Positions 1 to 7,658 of a stretch of 10,687 nt of DNA are shown piece by piece. Within the stretch, counting starts at the first letter, position 1. Each line of letters begins with the position of its first letter. The notes under the pieces are model-generated. The model had not been told where the DNA came from, searched no databases, and saw only the letters and a list, made by a program, of their open reading frames with translations. Source of the stretch: Burkholderiaceae bacterium (GTDB lineage Bacteria; Pseudomonadota; Gammaproteobacteria; Burkholderiales; Burkholderiaceae). The stretch is taken from contig JAGOCV010000124.1 in assembly GCA_017998575.1 (NCBI GenBank), positions 1 to 10,687 on the forward strand. The letters run 5' to 3'. A program made the position numbers and the translations under genes.

Positions 1-276
1 AACTGGCATGGCGCCGCGCTGGCCCTGATGGCACCGCTGCTGCACGCGCTAGCGCAGCAACTGATGCCTGTCCGCGACGATGCCCCGTTCGGAGCGATGG
101 CGCAGCTCACGCGCCGCCAGCGCGAGATCGTGCGGGCGGTGGCGCGCGGGCACGATGACAAGTCGATCGCGCGCACCATGGGCATCTCGGACAAGACCGT
201 GCGCAACCAGCTCTCGGTGGTCTACGGCCTGCTGGGCCTGAGCCGGCGCACGCAGCTGGCGGCTTTGCTGCTCTGA
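1..276 (+). CDS. LuxR/NarL-type transcriptional regulator, C-terminal part (5' end outside window)
   Basis: The reading frame is open from base 1, so this is the last 91 residues of a longer protein. From about residue 36 it carries a GerE/LuxR-type helix-turn-helix: an LTRRQREIV start, then the KSIARTMGIS turn and the KTVRNQLSVVY recognition helix, ending in LSRRTQLAALLL. These match the usual LuxR pattern of LTxREREV, sNKeIA, S.kTVknHl and RtqLA. By family knowledge this domain binds DNA as a dimer in the cytoplasm. The sensing or receiver domain would lie upstream and cannot be seen, so partner and targets are unknown. An ATG at position 28 is only an internal Met: coding-like sequence continues to its left and no ribosome binding site precedes it. 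Confidence 0.85.
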   Translation, partial: NWHGAALALMAPLLHALAQQLMPVRDDAPFGAMAQLTRRQREIVRAVARGHDDKSIARTMGISDKTVRNQLSVVYGLLGLSRRTQLAALLL

Positions 277-589
277 CGCATCGACCGGCGAGGACGGGAC
301 GGATGTCCTATTTCCTTTCGCCGGCGCGCGCATAGCATTGCCGACCCATGACGCGCTGCCGGCGCTTGCCATCACGGCGACGGGCTTGCGCGCTTGAATG
401 GGAGGGCCATGGATCATCGTGAATACGTCGCGCGCAGTCATACCGACCTGCTTGGTATCGACGGTCGCATCTTCGGGTGCAAGCGGCTGGCCTGGCTGGC
501 ACTGCTGTGCTGCTCACGGCCCTGCGTTTCGGAATGACGGCCCGGCTCGTGCCGCTGCTGGACTGGCTGCGCGGCGTGCCGGCGCGCGT
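277..589. other. 313-base stretch without a confident gene
   Basis: This lies between the LuxR-type stop and the first ATG of the acetyltransferase. No clear intrinsic terminator follows the LuxR stop. The only coding-like signal is the short, possibly frameshifted ORF described separately (409-593). An ATG at 398 is in frame with the acetyltransferase, but the 64 residues it would add are rich in Ala, Arg and Gly and do not look like a protein domain. Confidence 0.5.
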
Positions 590-593
590 ATGA
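409..593 (+). pseudogene. possible small ORF split by a one-base frameshift
   Basis: An ATG at 409, preceded by GGGAGG at 400-405, opens a 42-codon ORF that stops at 535-537. Its frame reads MDHREYVARSHTDLLGIDG and then a hydrophobic WLALL segment. The adjacent frame picks up near 507-512 with LLTALRFGM and LVPLLDWLRGV, and ends at a TGA at 591-593 that overlaps the acetyltransferase ATG (ATGA at 590-593). Joined by one missing base near 510, the two halves would give a protein of about 61 residues with one hydrophobic helix. This could be a decayed gene, a sequencing error or chance. I recognise no family. The ATGA junction and amphipathic look favour a former gene; the short length and tight SD spacing argue against. 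Confidence 0.25.
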
Positions 594-1105
594 GGCGTGT
601 CCTGCCCAGCGGCCAAGGCGTGCCGCCGCGCGAGTCGTTACCCAGAGGGGCGCAGGCGGCAGGGCAGCCGCGTCCTGCGGTGGTGATCCGCCCGCTCGTC
701 ACCGACGCCGATCACCTGGGCCTGCTGGCCGTGCTGCACGACTGGTACGGCATCGACACCGCCACCCTGTCATCCCGGCTGGACGCGGTGCGCCAGGGCG
801 GCTGGCAGGGCGTGGGAATGTTCGCGTCGGCCTCGGGCCGCCTGCTGGGTGTGGCCGGCTGGTGGATCGAGACGCGCCTGTGCCATGGCCGCTACCTCTA
901 CGTCGATCACTTCGTGGTGATCGAGGCGCAGCGCCGGCTCGGTCTGGGGCGCGAACTGCTCGCCTATCTGGGACGGCTGGCCCGCCAGCAGCGCTGCGAA
1001 CGCATCATCCTCGACGTGGCGCGCTCCAACGAAGCCGCGCAGGCTTTCTGGCAACGCGAAGGCTTCACGGCCGTGGGTCTGCATTGCAGCCGCGCGTGCG
1101 GCTGA
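590..1105 (+). CDS. GNAT-family N-acetyltransferase
   Basis: The 171-residue protein matches the GCN5-related N-acetyltransferase fold, which transfers an acyl group from acyl-CoA to an amine. The acetyl-CoA binding motif A is clear: YVDHFVV strand (about residues 104-110), then QRRLGLGRELL, which fits the Q/RxxGxG/A signature, then a helix. Motif B follows as LDVARSNEAAQAFWQREGF, typical of the C-terminal part of the fold. The substrate cannot be deduced. The start is uncertain: ATG 590 has no good ribosome binding site, and the first 30 residues are not domain-like. Tandem GTG codons at 680 and 683, just before the first strand (VIRPLV), are a fair alternative. The gene converges on the LysR-type gene with only 10 bases between the two stops. 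Confidence 0.82.
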   Translation: MRRVLPSGQGVPPRESLPRGAQAAGQPRPAVVIRPLVTDADHLGLLAVLHDWYGIDTATLSSRLDAVRQGGWQGVGMFASASGRLLGVAGWWIETRLCHGRYLYVDHFVVIEAQRRLGLGRELLAYLGRLARQQRCERIILDVARSNEAAQAFWQREGFTAVGLHCSRACG

Positions 1106-1119
1106 GGCGGCGGTCTCAG
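1102..1119. terminator. small dyad spanning two convergent stop codons
   Basis: CTGAG (1102-1106) and CTCAG (1115-1119) are perfect inverted repeats separated by 8 bases. They contain the stop codons of the GNAT gene and, on the other strand, of the LysR-type gene. It could be a weak bidirectional stem, but there is no T tract on either side and the stem has only 5 pairs, so a terminator role is a guess. Confidence 0.2.
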
Positions 1120-2078
1120 GCCGGCATCGTCGTGCCATAGGGCCGAAGCGCATCGGCCACCACTTGCTGCACCAGCTCCAGCGCCTTGCGATGGGTTTCG
1201 GTGAGCGGCCGACGCGCCGACCAGACCAGCGTCAGCTCGCTCTGGATCGGGGGCGAACCGATGGCGCGCACGGCAAACGAGGCAGGGTCGCTGAAGTTCG
1301 AGAGCGTGTAGCGGGGCAGCACCGCGTGGCCCAGGCCTTCCTTGACGAGGTTGAGGATGGCGTTGAGTCCGTCCACTTCCAGGGTGATGCGCGGCACGCG
1401 GTTCACCGTGGTCATCTCGCGCTCGATCAGCAGGCGGAACGCGTTGGGCCGGCTGGGCAGGATCAGGGGCAGCGAAGCCACGTCCGCCAGCGCCACCGGC
1501 GCTGCCGCACGGCCCGTGCGCGATGCGGTTCCGCCCGGCGCCCGGGCTGCATCCGACGCGGGCAGGGCAGGGGAGATCAGCACCAGTTCCTCCTTGTGCA
1601 GCGTCTCCACCTCGACGTCGGGCGAGCGGTCGGGGTTGTAGAGCACGGCCATGTCCAGGTTGCCCATGCGCAGCCCCTCGTTCATCAGCAGCGAGAAACC
1701 CTCGGTCAGCGTCAGGTGCGCCTGCGGCAGTTGCGCGCGGAAGGCGTGCGTGAGCGGCACCGTGATCAGGCGCGAGAGGCTGGGCGGCAGGCCGATGGAC
1801 ACGCGGCCGGCCAGCGCCCCGCGCACGGCGCGCAATTCCTCGCGCGCCACCTCCACCTGGTGCAGGATGCCGCGGCCGTGCTCCAGCAGCAGCTTGCCGG
1901 CCTCGGTGAGCGTGGCGCCGCGACCATTGCGCGTGAGCAGGTTCTGGCGCAGTTCCACCTCCAGCTGGCGCACCTGGCGGCTGAGTGCGGGCTGGGCGAT
2001 GTTCAGCGCGATCGAGGCGCGCGTGAAGCTGCCCAGCTCGGCCACGCGCACGAAATACTCCAGTTGTCGCAGGTCCAT
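1116..2078 (-). CDS. pmdR: LysR-type transcriptional regulator, probable activator of the pmd operon
   Basis: The 320-residue protein starts MDLRQLEYFVRVAELGSFTR and has the LysR helix-turn-helix at about 17-41 (ASIALNIAQPALSRQVRQLE). The effector-binding domain runs from about residue 92 to the end. It sits divergently from the protocatechuate 4,5-cleavage operon, with 194 bases between the two starts. This is the usual LysR arrangement and supports control of that operon plus autoregulation. Function as PmdR is therefore inferred from context; the effector is unknown from sequence. An oddity is a stretch of about 22 residues, rich in Ala, Arg, Gly, Ser and Thr (about 173-194), between a strand ending LVLISPAL and the conserved LPLILPSRPNAFR region. 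It makes the protein somewhat longer than the usual 300 or so residues. The start gives the standard N-terminus directly at the helix-turn-helix. Confidence 0.88.
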   Translation of the reverse strand: MDLRQLEYFVRVAELGSFTRASIALNIAQPALSRQVRQLEVELRQNLLTRNGRGATLTEAGKLLLEHGRGILHQVEVAREELRAVRGALAGRVSIGLPPSLSRLITVPLTHAFRAQLPQAHLTLTEGFSLLMNEGLRMGNLDMAVLYNPDRSPDVEVETLHKEELVLISPALPASDAARAPGGTASRTGRAAAPVALADVASLPLILPSRPNAFRLLIEREMTTVNRVPRITLEVDGLNAILNLVKEGLGHAVLPRYTLSNFSDPASFAVRAIGSPPIQSELTLVWSARRPLTETHRKALELVQQVVADALRPYGTTMPA

Positions 2079-2096
2079 CGGATCGCCTGAATTTGA

Positions 2097-2115
2097 ATAA
2101 CTTGTGGTCTATTAT
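2097..2115. promoter_or_regulatory. candidate LysR-type operator in the divergent promoter region
   Basis: ATAA (2097-2100) and TTAT (2112-2115) form a symmetrical dyad with 11 bases between the arms. It lies in an A+T-rich patch 19 bases upstream of the LysR-type start codon and about 160 bases upstream of pmdE. LysR-type proteins bind A+T-rich interrupted dyads in just this position. The classical T-N11-A core is not matched exactly, so this is a candidate rather than a demonstrated site. TATTAT at 2110-2115 could also act as a -10 element, but no matching -35 was found. Confidence 0.4.
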
Positions 2116-2152
2116 GCCGACATGCGATAGCTGCTAGTGCCCGCGCAGGATG

Positions 2153-2165
2153 GCCCGTGCCGGGC
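2153..2165 (+). promoter_or_regulatory. short hairpin in the pmdR-pmdE intergenic region
   Basis: GCCCG (2153-2157), loop TGC and CGGGC (2161-2165) form a perfect 5-base-pair stem just downstream of the A+T-rich dyad. A CACAAT box follows at about 2174-2179 and could be a -10 element for pmdE, leaving a leader of roughly 85-90 bases, but no convincing -35 is present. The rest of 2180-2260 is GC-rich and holds nothing I can name. Confidence 0.2.
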
Positions 2166-2272
2166 GAAGTGGCCACAATCGCAAGTGACCCCGACGGGCC
2201 GGCCGCGCCGCCTGTCCGTCTGCCTTTCACTCCCCAGCCCACCGCGCCCGAGAGGGTTCCCCGAGGAACGAC

Positions 2273-3319
2273 ATGAGCCAAGCCACGCCCCTGATCATCG
2301 ATATCCATGGGCACTACACCACTGCCCCCAAGTCGCTGGAGAACTGGCGCAACCAGCAGATCGCCGGCATCAAGGATCCCTCGGTCATGCCCAGGGCGTC
2401 GGACCTGAAGATCAGCGACGACGAGCTGCGCGAGACCATCGAGACCAACCAGCTGGCCAAGATGAAGGAGCGCGGCTCGGACATCACCATCTTCAGCCCG
2501 CGCGCGAGCTTCATGGCCCACCACATCGGCGACTTCAACGTCTCCAGCACCTGGGCGGCGATCTGCAACGAGCTGTGCTACCGCGTGAGCCAGCTGTTCC
2601 CCGACAACTTCGTGCCGGCCGCGATGCTGCCGCAGTCGCCCGGTGTCGATCCCGCCACCTGCATTCCCGAGCTGGAGAAGTGCGTCAAGGAATACGGCAA
2701 CGTCGGCATCAACCTGAACCCCGACCCGTCGGGCGGCCACTGGACCAGCCCGCCGCTGACCGACCGCCACTGGTACCCCATCTACGAGAAGATGGCCGAG
2801 TACGACATCCCGGCCATGATCCACGTGAGCACCAGCTGCAACGCCTGCTTCCACACCACCGGCGCGCACTACATCAACGCCGACACCACCGCCGTGATGC
2901 AGCTGATCCAGGGCGACCTGTTCAAGGACTTCCCCACGCTGAAGTTCATCATCCCCCACGGCGGCGGCGCCGCGCCTTACCACTGGGGCCGCTACCGCGG
3001 CCTGGCGCAGGAGCTCAAGAAGCCGCTGCTCGACGACCACCTGCTGAACAACATCTTCTTCGACACCTGCGTGTACCACCAGCCGGGCATCGACCTGCTC
3101 ACCAAGGTGATCCCGACCAAGAACGTGCTGTTCGCCAGCGAGATGATCGGCGCCGTGCGCGGCATCGACCCCGAGACCGGCAACTACTACGACGACACCA
3201 AGCGCTACGTGCTGGCCACGCCCAACCTCAGCGACGAGCAGCGCTACCAGGTGTTCGAGGGCAACGCGCGCCGCGTGTTCTCGCGCCTGGACGCCCGCCT
3301 GAAGCAGCAAGGCCGCTGA
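2273..3319 (+). CDS. pmdE: 4-oxalomesaconate hydratase, amidohydrolase superfamily (PmdE/LigJ type)
   Basis: This 348-residue zinc enzyme adds water to the keto form of 4-oxalomesaconate, giving 4-carboxy-4-hydroxy-2-oxoadipate (CHA), the penultimate step of the protocatechuate 4,5-cleavage pathway. The N-terminus carries the HGH metal motif (His12, His14). His184 (in PAMIHVS) and Glu290 (in FASEMIGAV) stand at the positions expected for the Zn ligands of Sphingobium LigJ (6, 8, 178 and 284 as I recall them) with a constant shift of six residues. This strongly supports a LigJ-type hydratase over a decarboxylase such as those for 5-carboxyvanillate. PHGGG (229-232) is another conserved loop. 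ATG 2273 has a good GAGG at 2263-2266, six bases upstream. It is the first gene of the operon; pmdF starts 26 bases downstream. Confidence 0.93.
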   Translation: MSQATPLIIDIHGHYTTAPKSLENWRNQQIAGIKDPSVMPRASDLKISDDELRETIETNQLAKMKERGSDITIFSPRASFMAHHIGDFNVSSTWAAICNELCYRVSQLFPDNFVPAAMLPQSPGVDPATCIPELEKCVKEYGNVGINLNPDPSGGHWTSPPLTDRHWYPIYEKMAEYDIPAMIHVSTSCNACFHTTGAHYINADTTAVMQLIQGDLFKDFPTLKFIIPHGGGAAPYHWGRYRGLAQELKKPLLDDHLLNNIFFDTCVYHQPGIDLLTKVIPTKNVLFASEMIGAVRGIDPETGNYYDDTKRYVLATPNLSDEQRYQVFEGNARRVFSRLDARLKQQGR

Positions 3320-3345
3320 GCCACAACATCCGAAGGAACCAAGAC

Positions 3346-4029
3346 ATGTATGAACTAGGCGTCGTCTACCGCAACATCCAGCGCGCCGATCGCGCTGCCG
3401 CCGACGGCCTGGCCGCGCTCGGGTCGGCCACCGTGCACGAGGCCATGGGCCGCGTTGGCCTCATGAAGCCCTACATGCGCCCGATCTATGCGGGCGCGCA
3501 GGTGTCGGGCACGGCCGTCACCGTGTTGCTGCACCCCGGTGACAACTGGATGATGCACGTCGTGGCCGAGCAGATCCAGCCCGGCGACATCGTGGTGGCC
3601 GCCATCACGGCCGACAACTGCGACGGCTTCTTCGGCGACCTGCTGGCCACCAGCTTCCAGGCGCGCGGCGCCCGTGCGCTGGTCATCGACGCCGGCGTGC
3701 GCGACGTCAAGACGCTGACGGAGATGAACTTCCCGGTCTGGTCCAAGGGCATCAGCAGCAAGGGCACCATCAAGGCGACGCTGGGCTCGGTCAACATCCC
3801 CGTGGTGTGCGCCGGCATGATCGTCAACCCCGGCGACGTGATCGTCGCCGACGACGACGGCGTGGTCTGCGTGCCGGCCGCGCTGGCGCAGAAGACGCTG
3901 GACGCTGCCCGCGCCCGCGAAGCCAACGAAGGCGAGAAGCGTGCCAAGCTGGCCTCCGGCGTGCTGGGCCTGGACATGTACAAGATGCGCGAGCCCCTCG
4001 AGAAGGCTGGCCTGAAATACATCGATTGA
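3346..4029 (+). CDS. pmdF: 4-carboxy-4-hydroxy-2-oxoadipate aldolase / oxaloacetate decarboxylase (RraA fold)
   Basis: The 227-residue protein is the class II, metal-dependent aldolase LigK/PmdF. It splits CHA into pyruvate and oxaloacetate and usually also decarboxylates oxaloacetate; a hexamer in the cytoplasm is typical. The family signature D-X20-R-D is exact: Asp98 in GDLLAT, then Arg119-Asp120 in [10 protein letters not shown]. By analogy with the Pseudomonas putida F1 enzyme, the Arg stabilises the pyruvate enolate and the Asp helps hold the Mg/Mn site. Length equals the family norm. The start is ATG 3346 with AAGGA at 3333-3337. The same frame stays open back to 2137 through pmdE, but that extension is only the GC-rich shadow of pmdE. 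A palindromic element follows the stop directly. Confidence 0.93.
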   Translation: MYELGVVYRNIQRADRAAADGLAALGSATVHEAMGRVGLMKPYMRPIYAGAQVSGTAVTVLLHPGDNWMMHVVAEQIQPGDIVVAAITADNCDGFFGDLLATSFQARGARALVIDAGVRDVKTLTEMNFPVWSKGISSKGTIKATLGSVNIPVVCAGMIVNPGDVIVADDDGVVCVPAALAQKTLDAARAREANEGEKRAKLASGVLGLDMYKMREPLEKAGLKYID

Positions 4030-4107
4030 CCCCCCAAGCGCCTGCGGCGCTCCCCCCTGGAAGGGGGGAGCCATCGGTGGCCCGGCGAAGCCGGTTCCAC
4101 GATGTCC
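4030..4107 (+). repeat. intra-operon palindromic element, copy 1
   Basis: Starting at the base after the pmdF stop, this element has three consecutive hairpins. AGCGCC (4037-4042)/GGCGCT (4046-4051) has a 3-base loop, CCCCCC (4052-4057)/GGGGGG (4063-4068) a 5-base loop, and CCGGC (4082-4086)/GCCGG (4090-4094) a GAA loop. It ends with TTCC and then a GTCCC box (4103-4107). The same architecture and much of the same sequence recur at 6404-6481. I believe such elements are common in Comamonadaceae intergenic regions, from general familiarity and not from a search. There is no T tract, so it is not a standard terminator. Its role could be mRNA protection or tuning of expression between pmdF and pmdD. 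Confidence 0.75.
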
Positions 4108-4141
4108 CTGGCCCTGGCGCGTGACACACGGAGATCCCGTC

Positions 4142-5089
4142 ATGACACAACCTGAGAACAAACCCACCAGCGGCGGTTTCGAGAAGACCGCGGGCTGGCT
4201 CGACTGGTATACCGGCCCGAGCAAGCCGACGTTCAAGCTGCCCGCGGGCGCGGTGGACGCGCACTGTCACGTGTTCGGCCCCGGCGCCGAGTTTCCCTAC
4301 GCGCCCGAGCGCAAGTACACGCCCTGCGACGCAAGCAAGCAGCAGCTCTACGCACTGCGCGACCACCTGGGCTTCTCGCGCAACGTGGTGGTGCAGGCCA
4401 CCTGCCACGGCGCCGACAACAGCGCCATGGTCGACGCCTGCATGTCCTCGGGCGGCAAGGCGCGCGGCATCGCCACCGTCAAGCGTGACGTGAGCGACGC
4501 CGAACTGCAGCGCCTGCACGATGCCGGCGTGCGCGGCGTGCGCTTCAACTTCGTCAAGCGCCTGGTCGACTTCACGCCGAAGGAAGAATTGCTGGAGATC
4601 GCCGGCCGCATCGCCAAGCTCGGCTGGCAGGTCGTCATCTACTTCGAGGCGCGCGACCTGCCCGAGCTGTGGGACTTCTTCACGGCGCTGCCCACCACGG
4701 TCGTGGTCGACCACATGGGCACGCCCGACGTGTCGCAGCCGGTCGACGGCCCCGAGTTCGAGCTGTTCGTGAAGTTCATGCGCGAGCACACCAACGTGTG
4801 GTGCAAGGTGACCTGTCCCGAGCGGCTGTCGAAGGACGGATCGGCCGCGCTGCCCGGCCAGCAGGACCCCTACAAGGACGTCGTGCCCTTCGCCAAGCGC
4901 ATCGTCGACACCTTCCCCGACCGCGTGATCTGGGGCACCGACTGGCCGCACCCCAACCTCAAGAAGCACATGCCCGACGACGGCCTGCTGGTCGACTTCA
5001 TCCCGCGCATCGCGACCACGCCCGAGCTGCAGAAGAAGCTGCTGGTCGACAACCCGATGAAGCTCTACTGGCCTGAGGAAGTGAAGTAA
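4142..5089 (+). CDS. pmdD: 2-pyrone-4,6-dicarboxylate hydrolase (PDC lactonase, amidohydrolase superfamily)
   Basis: The 315-residue protein opens the lactone ring of 2-pyrone-4,6-dicarboxylate (PDC) to give 4-oxalomesaconate. It matches Sphingobium LigI. Residues line up with those I recall for the LigI active site: His41 and His43 (VDAHCHVFGP), Tyr59, Arg134 and Arg140 (RGVRFNFVKR), Tyr167, His191 (VVVDHMG), Arg228 (CPERLS) and Asp267 (WGTDWPHPN). LigI differs from most relatives in not needing a bound metal, and the same is likely here. The offset from LigI rises from 10 to 19 residues before Asp267, implying about eight extra residues between 229 and 250. ATG 4142 is chosen over GTG 4121 because GGAG at 4130-4133 is well spaced for it. 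pmdA starts 11 bases after its stop. Confidence 0.93.
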   Translation: MTQPENKPTSGGFEKTAGWLDWYTGPSKPTFKLPAGAVDAHCHVFGPGAEFPYAPERKYTPCDASKQQLYALRDHLGFSRNVVVQATCHGADNSAMVDACMSSGGKARGIATVKRDVSDAELQRLHDAGVRGVRFNFVKRLVDFTPKEELLEIAGRIAKLGWQVVIYFEARDLPELWDFFTALPTTVVVDHMGTPDVSQPVDGPEFELFVKFMREHTNVWCKVTCPERLSKDGSAALPGQQDPYKDVVPFAKRIVDTFPDRVIWGTDWPHPNLKKHMPDDGLLVDFIPRIATTPELQKKLLVDNPMKLYWPEEVK

Positions 5090-5100
5090 AGGAGCGCGAG

Positions 5101-6403
<1,303 letters not shown>

Positions 6404-6481
6404 ACCCCCCCGAGGCGCCTTCGGCGCTTCCCCCCAGGGGGCGCCGCCAGCGGCCCGGCAAAGCCGGTTCCGCGGCGTCCC
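6404..6481 (+). repeat. intra-operon palindromic element, copy 2
   Basis: The element starts one base after the pmdB stop and has the same layout and orientation as copy 1. GCGCC (6415-6419)/GGCGC (6423-6427) has a TTC loop, a C run (6430-6435) pairs with a G run (6437-6441), and CCGGC (6455-6459)/GCCGG (6463-6467) has an AAA loop, followed by TTCC and GTCCC (6477-6481). Loop bases differ while stems are kept, which suggests selection on structure or a common mobile origin. It separates pmdB from the pmdC ribosome binding site by only about 10 bases. Confidence 0.75.
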
Positions 6482-6501
6482 GATCAAAGAAAAGGATTCG
6501 T

Positions 6502-7455
6502 ATGACTATCAAAGTAGCGCTTGCAGGCGCCGGCGCCTTCGGCATCAAGCATCTGGACGGCATCAAGAACATCGACGGCGTGGAAGTCGTCTCGGTCGTG
6601 GGCCGCGAGCTCGACAAGACCAGGGAAGTCGCCGCCAAGTACGGCATCGGCCACGTGACGACCGACCTGGCCGACAGCCTGGCACTGCCCGAAGTGGACG
6701 CCGTGATCCTGTGCACGCCCACGCAGATGCACGCCGCGCAGGCCATCGCCGCCATGAAGGCCGGCAAGCACGTGCAGGTCGAGATCCCGATGGCCGACAG
6801 CCTCAAGGACGCGCAGGCCGTGGTCGAGATGCAGAAGAAGACCGGCCTGGTGGCGATGTGCGGCCACACCCGGCGCTTCAACCCCAGCCACCAGTGGGTG
6901 CACAAGAAGATCGAAGCCGGCGAGTTCAACATCCAGCAGATGGACGTGCAGACCTACTTCTTCCGTCGCACCAACATGAACGCGCTGGGCCAGGCCCGCA
7001 GCTGGACCGCCCACCTGCTGTGGCACCACGCCGCGCACACCGTGGACCTGTTCGCCTACCAGGTGGGTAGCCCCGTGGTGAAGGCCAACGCCGTGCAGGG
7101 CCCGATCCACAAGGAACTGGGCATCGCGATGGACATGAGCATCCAGCTCAAGGCCGCCAACGGCGCCATCTGCACGCTGTCGCTGTCGTTCAACAACGAC
7201 GGCCCGCTGGGCACCTTCTTCCGCTACATCGGCGACACCGGCACCTACATCGCCCGCTACGACGACCTGTTTACGGCCAAGGAAGAGCAGATCGACGTGA
7301 GCAAGGTGGACGTGTCCATGAACGGCATCGAACTGCAGGACCGCGAGTTCTTCGCCGCCATCAAGGAAGGCCGCGAGCCCAACGCCAGCGTCGCCCAGGT
7401 GCTGGCCTGCTACCAGACGCTGCACGATCTGGAGCAGCAACTGAACGCAGGCTGA
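6502..7455 (+). CDS. pmdC: 4-carboxy-2-hydroxymuconate-6-semialdehyde dehydrogenase (Gfo/Idh/MocA family)
   Basis: The 317-residue NAD(P)-dependent enzyme oxidises the cyclic hemiacetal form of CHMS, the ring-cleavage product of PmdAB, to PDC. The N-terminal Rossmann domain has the GAGAFG dinucleotide motif at residues 9-14 and LCTPTQMHAAQA at 70-81. The C-terminal Gfo/Idh/MocA domain contains WHHAAHTVDLF (174-184), with His and Asp candidates for catalysis. Where most family members have EKP, this protein has Glu94-Ile95-Pro96; the Lys is missing, which I believe is normal for LigC-type enzymes. Length matches LigC/PmdC. ATG 6502 has AAGGA at 6492-6496, five bases upstream. It is the last pmd gene; a possible terminator lies about 100 bases downstream. 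Confidence 0.93.
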   Translation: MTIKVALAGAGAFGIKHLDGIKNIDGVEVVSVVGRELDKTREVAAKYGIGHVTTDLADSLALPEVDAVILCTPTQMHAAQAIAAMKAGKHVQVEIPMADSLKDAQAVVEMQKKTGLVAMCGHTRRFNPSHQWVHKKIEAGEFNIQQMDVQTYFFRRTNMNALGQARSWTAHLLWHHAAHTVDLFAYQVGSPVVKANAVQGPIHKELGIAMDMSIQLKAANGAICTLSLSFNNDGPLGTFFRYIGDTGTYIARYDDLFTAKEEQIDVSKVDVSMNGIELQDREFFAAIKEGREPNASVAQVLACYQTLHDLEQQLNAG

Positions 7456-7471
7456 TGCGTGCGTGACGCAG

Positions 7472-7495
7472 GCGGCGCGTTCTCCAGCGCGCCGC
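7472..7495 (+). terminator. GC-rich hairpin just after pmdC, without T tract
   Basis: GCGGCGCG (7472-7479) and CGCGCCGC (7488-7495) form a perfect 8-base-pair stem with an 8-base loop, 17 bases after the pmdC stop. No T run follows, so it could be a pause site or an RNA-stabilising 3' end for the pmd messenger and not a classical terminator. A TACAAT box follows immediately. Confidence 0.35.
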
Positions 7496-7578
7496 TACAA
7501 TCGCGGGACGGGTGCCGGGGGGCGCCCGCCCGCTCAAGAGGCTCTCACCCCTGACCAGCTTTGCGCTGGTTTTCTTTT
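7496..7578 (+). promoter_or_regulatory. candidate structured leader or small RNA: TACAAT box, hairpin and terminator
   Basis: TACAAT (7496-7501) is a good -10 element, although no -35 is evident at the right distance. About 10 bases downstream GGGTGCC (7510-7516) pairs with GGCGCCC (7521-7527), one G-U pair included. After a single-stranded stretch comes the intrinsic terminator at 7554-7578. Transcription from the box would give a discrete RNA of about 70 nucleotides or, with read-through, a leader of about 150 nucleotides for the GIY-YIG-like gene. I do not recognise a known riboswitch class in it. Confidence 0.35.
7554..7578 (+). terminator. intrinsic (Rho-independent) terminator
   Basis: ACCAGC (7554-7559), loop TTTGC and GCTGGT (7565-7570) form a perfect stem followed directly by TTTCTTTT (7571-7578), a striking T tract in so GC-rich a window. 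It lies about 100 bases after the pmdC stop and about 80 bases before the GIY-YIG-like start. It may end the pmd operon transcript, or act as an attenuator or small-RNA terminator if the TACAAT box upstream is a promoter. Confidence 0.7.
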
Positions 7579-7658
7579 GTCAGTCCAGGCAGCTCCAGCT
7601 TGCTTCGTCGGCCCCCGCGCGGGATGGGCCAGCAACGATGCAACACAAGGACCCTGTC

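Noticed and set aside
2102..2130. Sigma-70 promoter for pmdE using TTGTGG and a GCGATA-like -10
   Set aside because: Spacing of 16 is acceptable but the -10 matches too poorly to list as a feature.
2003..3310. Long minus-strand open frame (435 codons) opposite pmdE
   Set aside because: The translation is biased towards Val, Ala, Gly, Asp and His, as expected for the antisense of a GC-rich gene, with no domain. pmdE on the other strand has all catalytic residues.
2137..4029. A 630-codon open frame covering pmdE and pmdF
   Set aside because: Only its last 227 codons (from ATG 3346) form a recognisable protein. The upstream part is rich in Arg, Pro, Gln and His, lies fully on top of pmdE in another frame, and is a by-product of GC-rich third positions.
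4030..4107. CRISPR or terminator interpretation of the palindromic elements
   Set aside because: Only two copies 2.3 kb apart, no regular spacers, no cas genes, and no T tract after any of the stems.
3824..4969. Long minus-strand open frame opposite pmdF and pmdD
   Set aside because: It crosses two genes with complete active sites and their intergenic repeat. It is an antisense shadow.
6484..7440. 318-codon minus-strand open frame opposite pmdC
   Set aside because: Mirror of pmdC codon bias; the plus strand has the GAGAFG motif and an intact Gfo/Idh/MocA protein.
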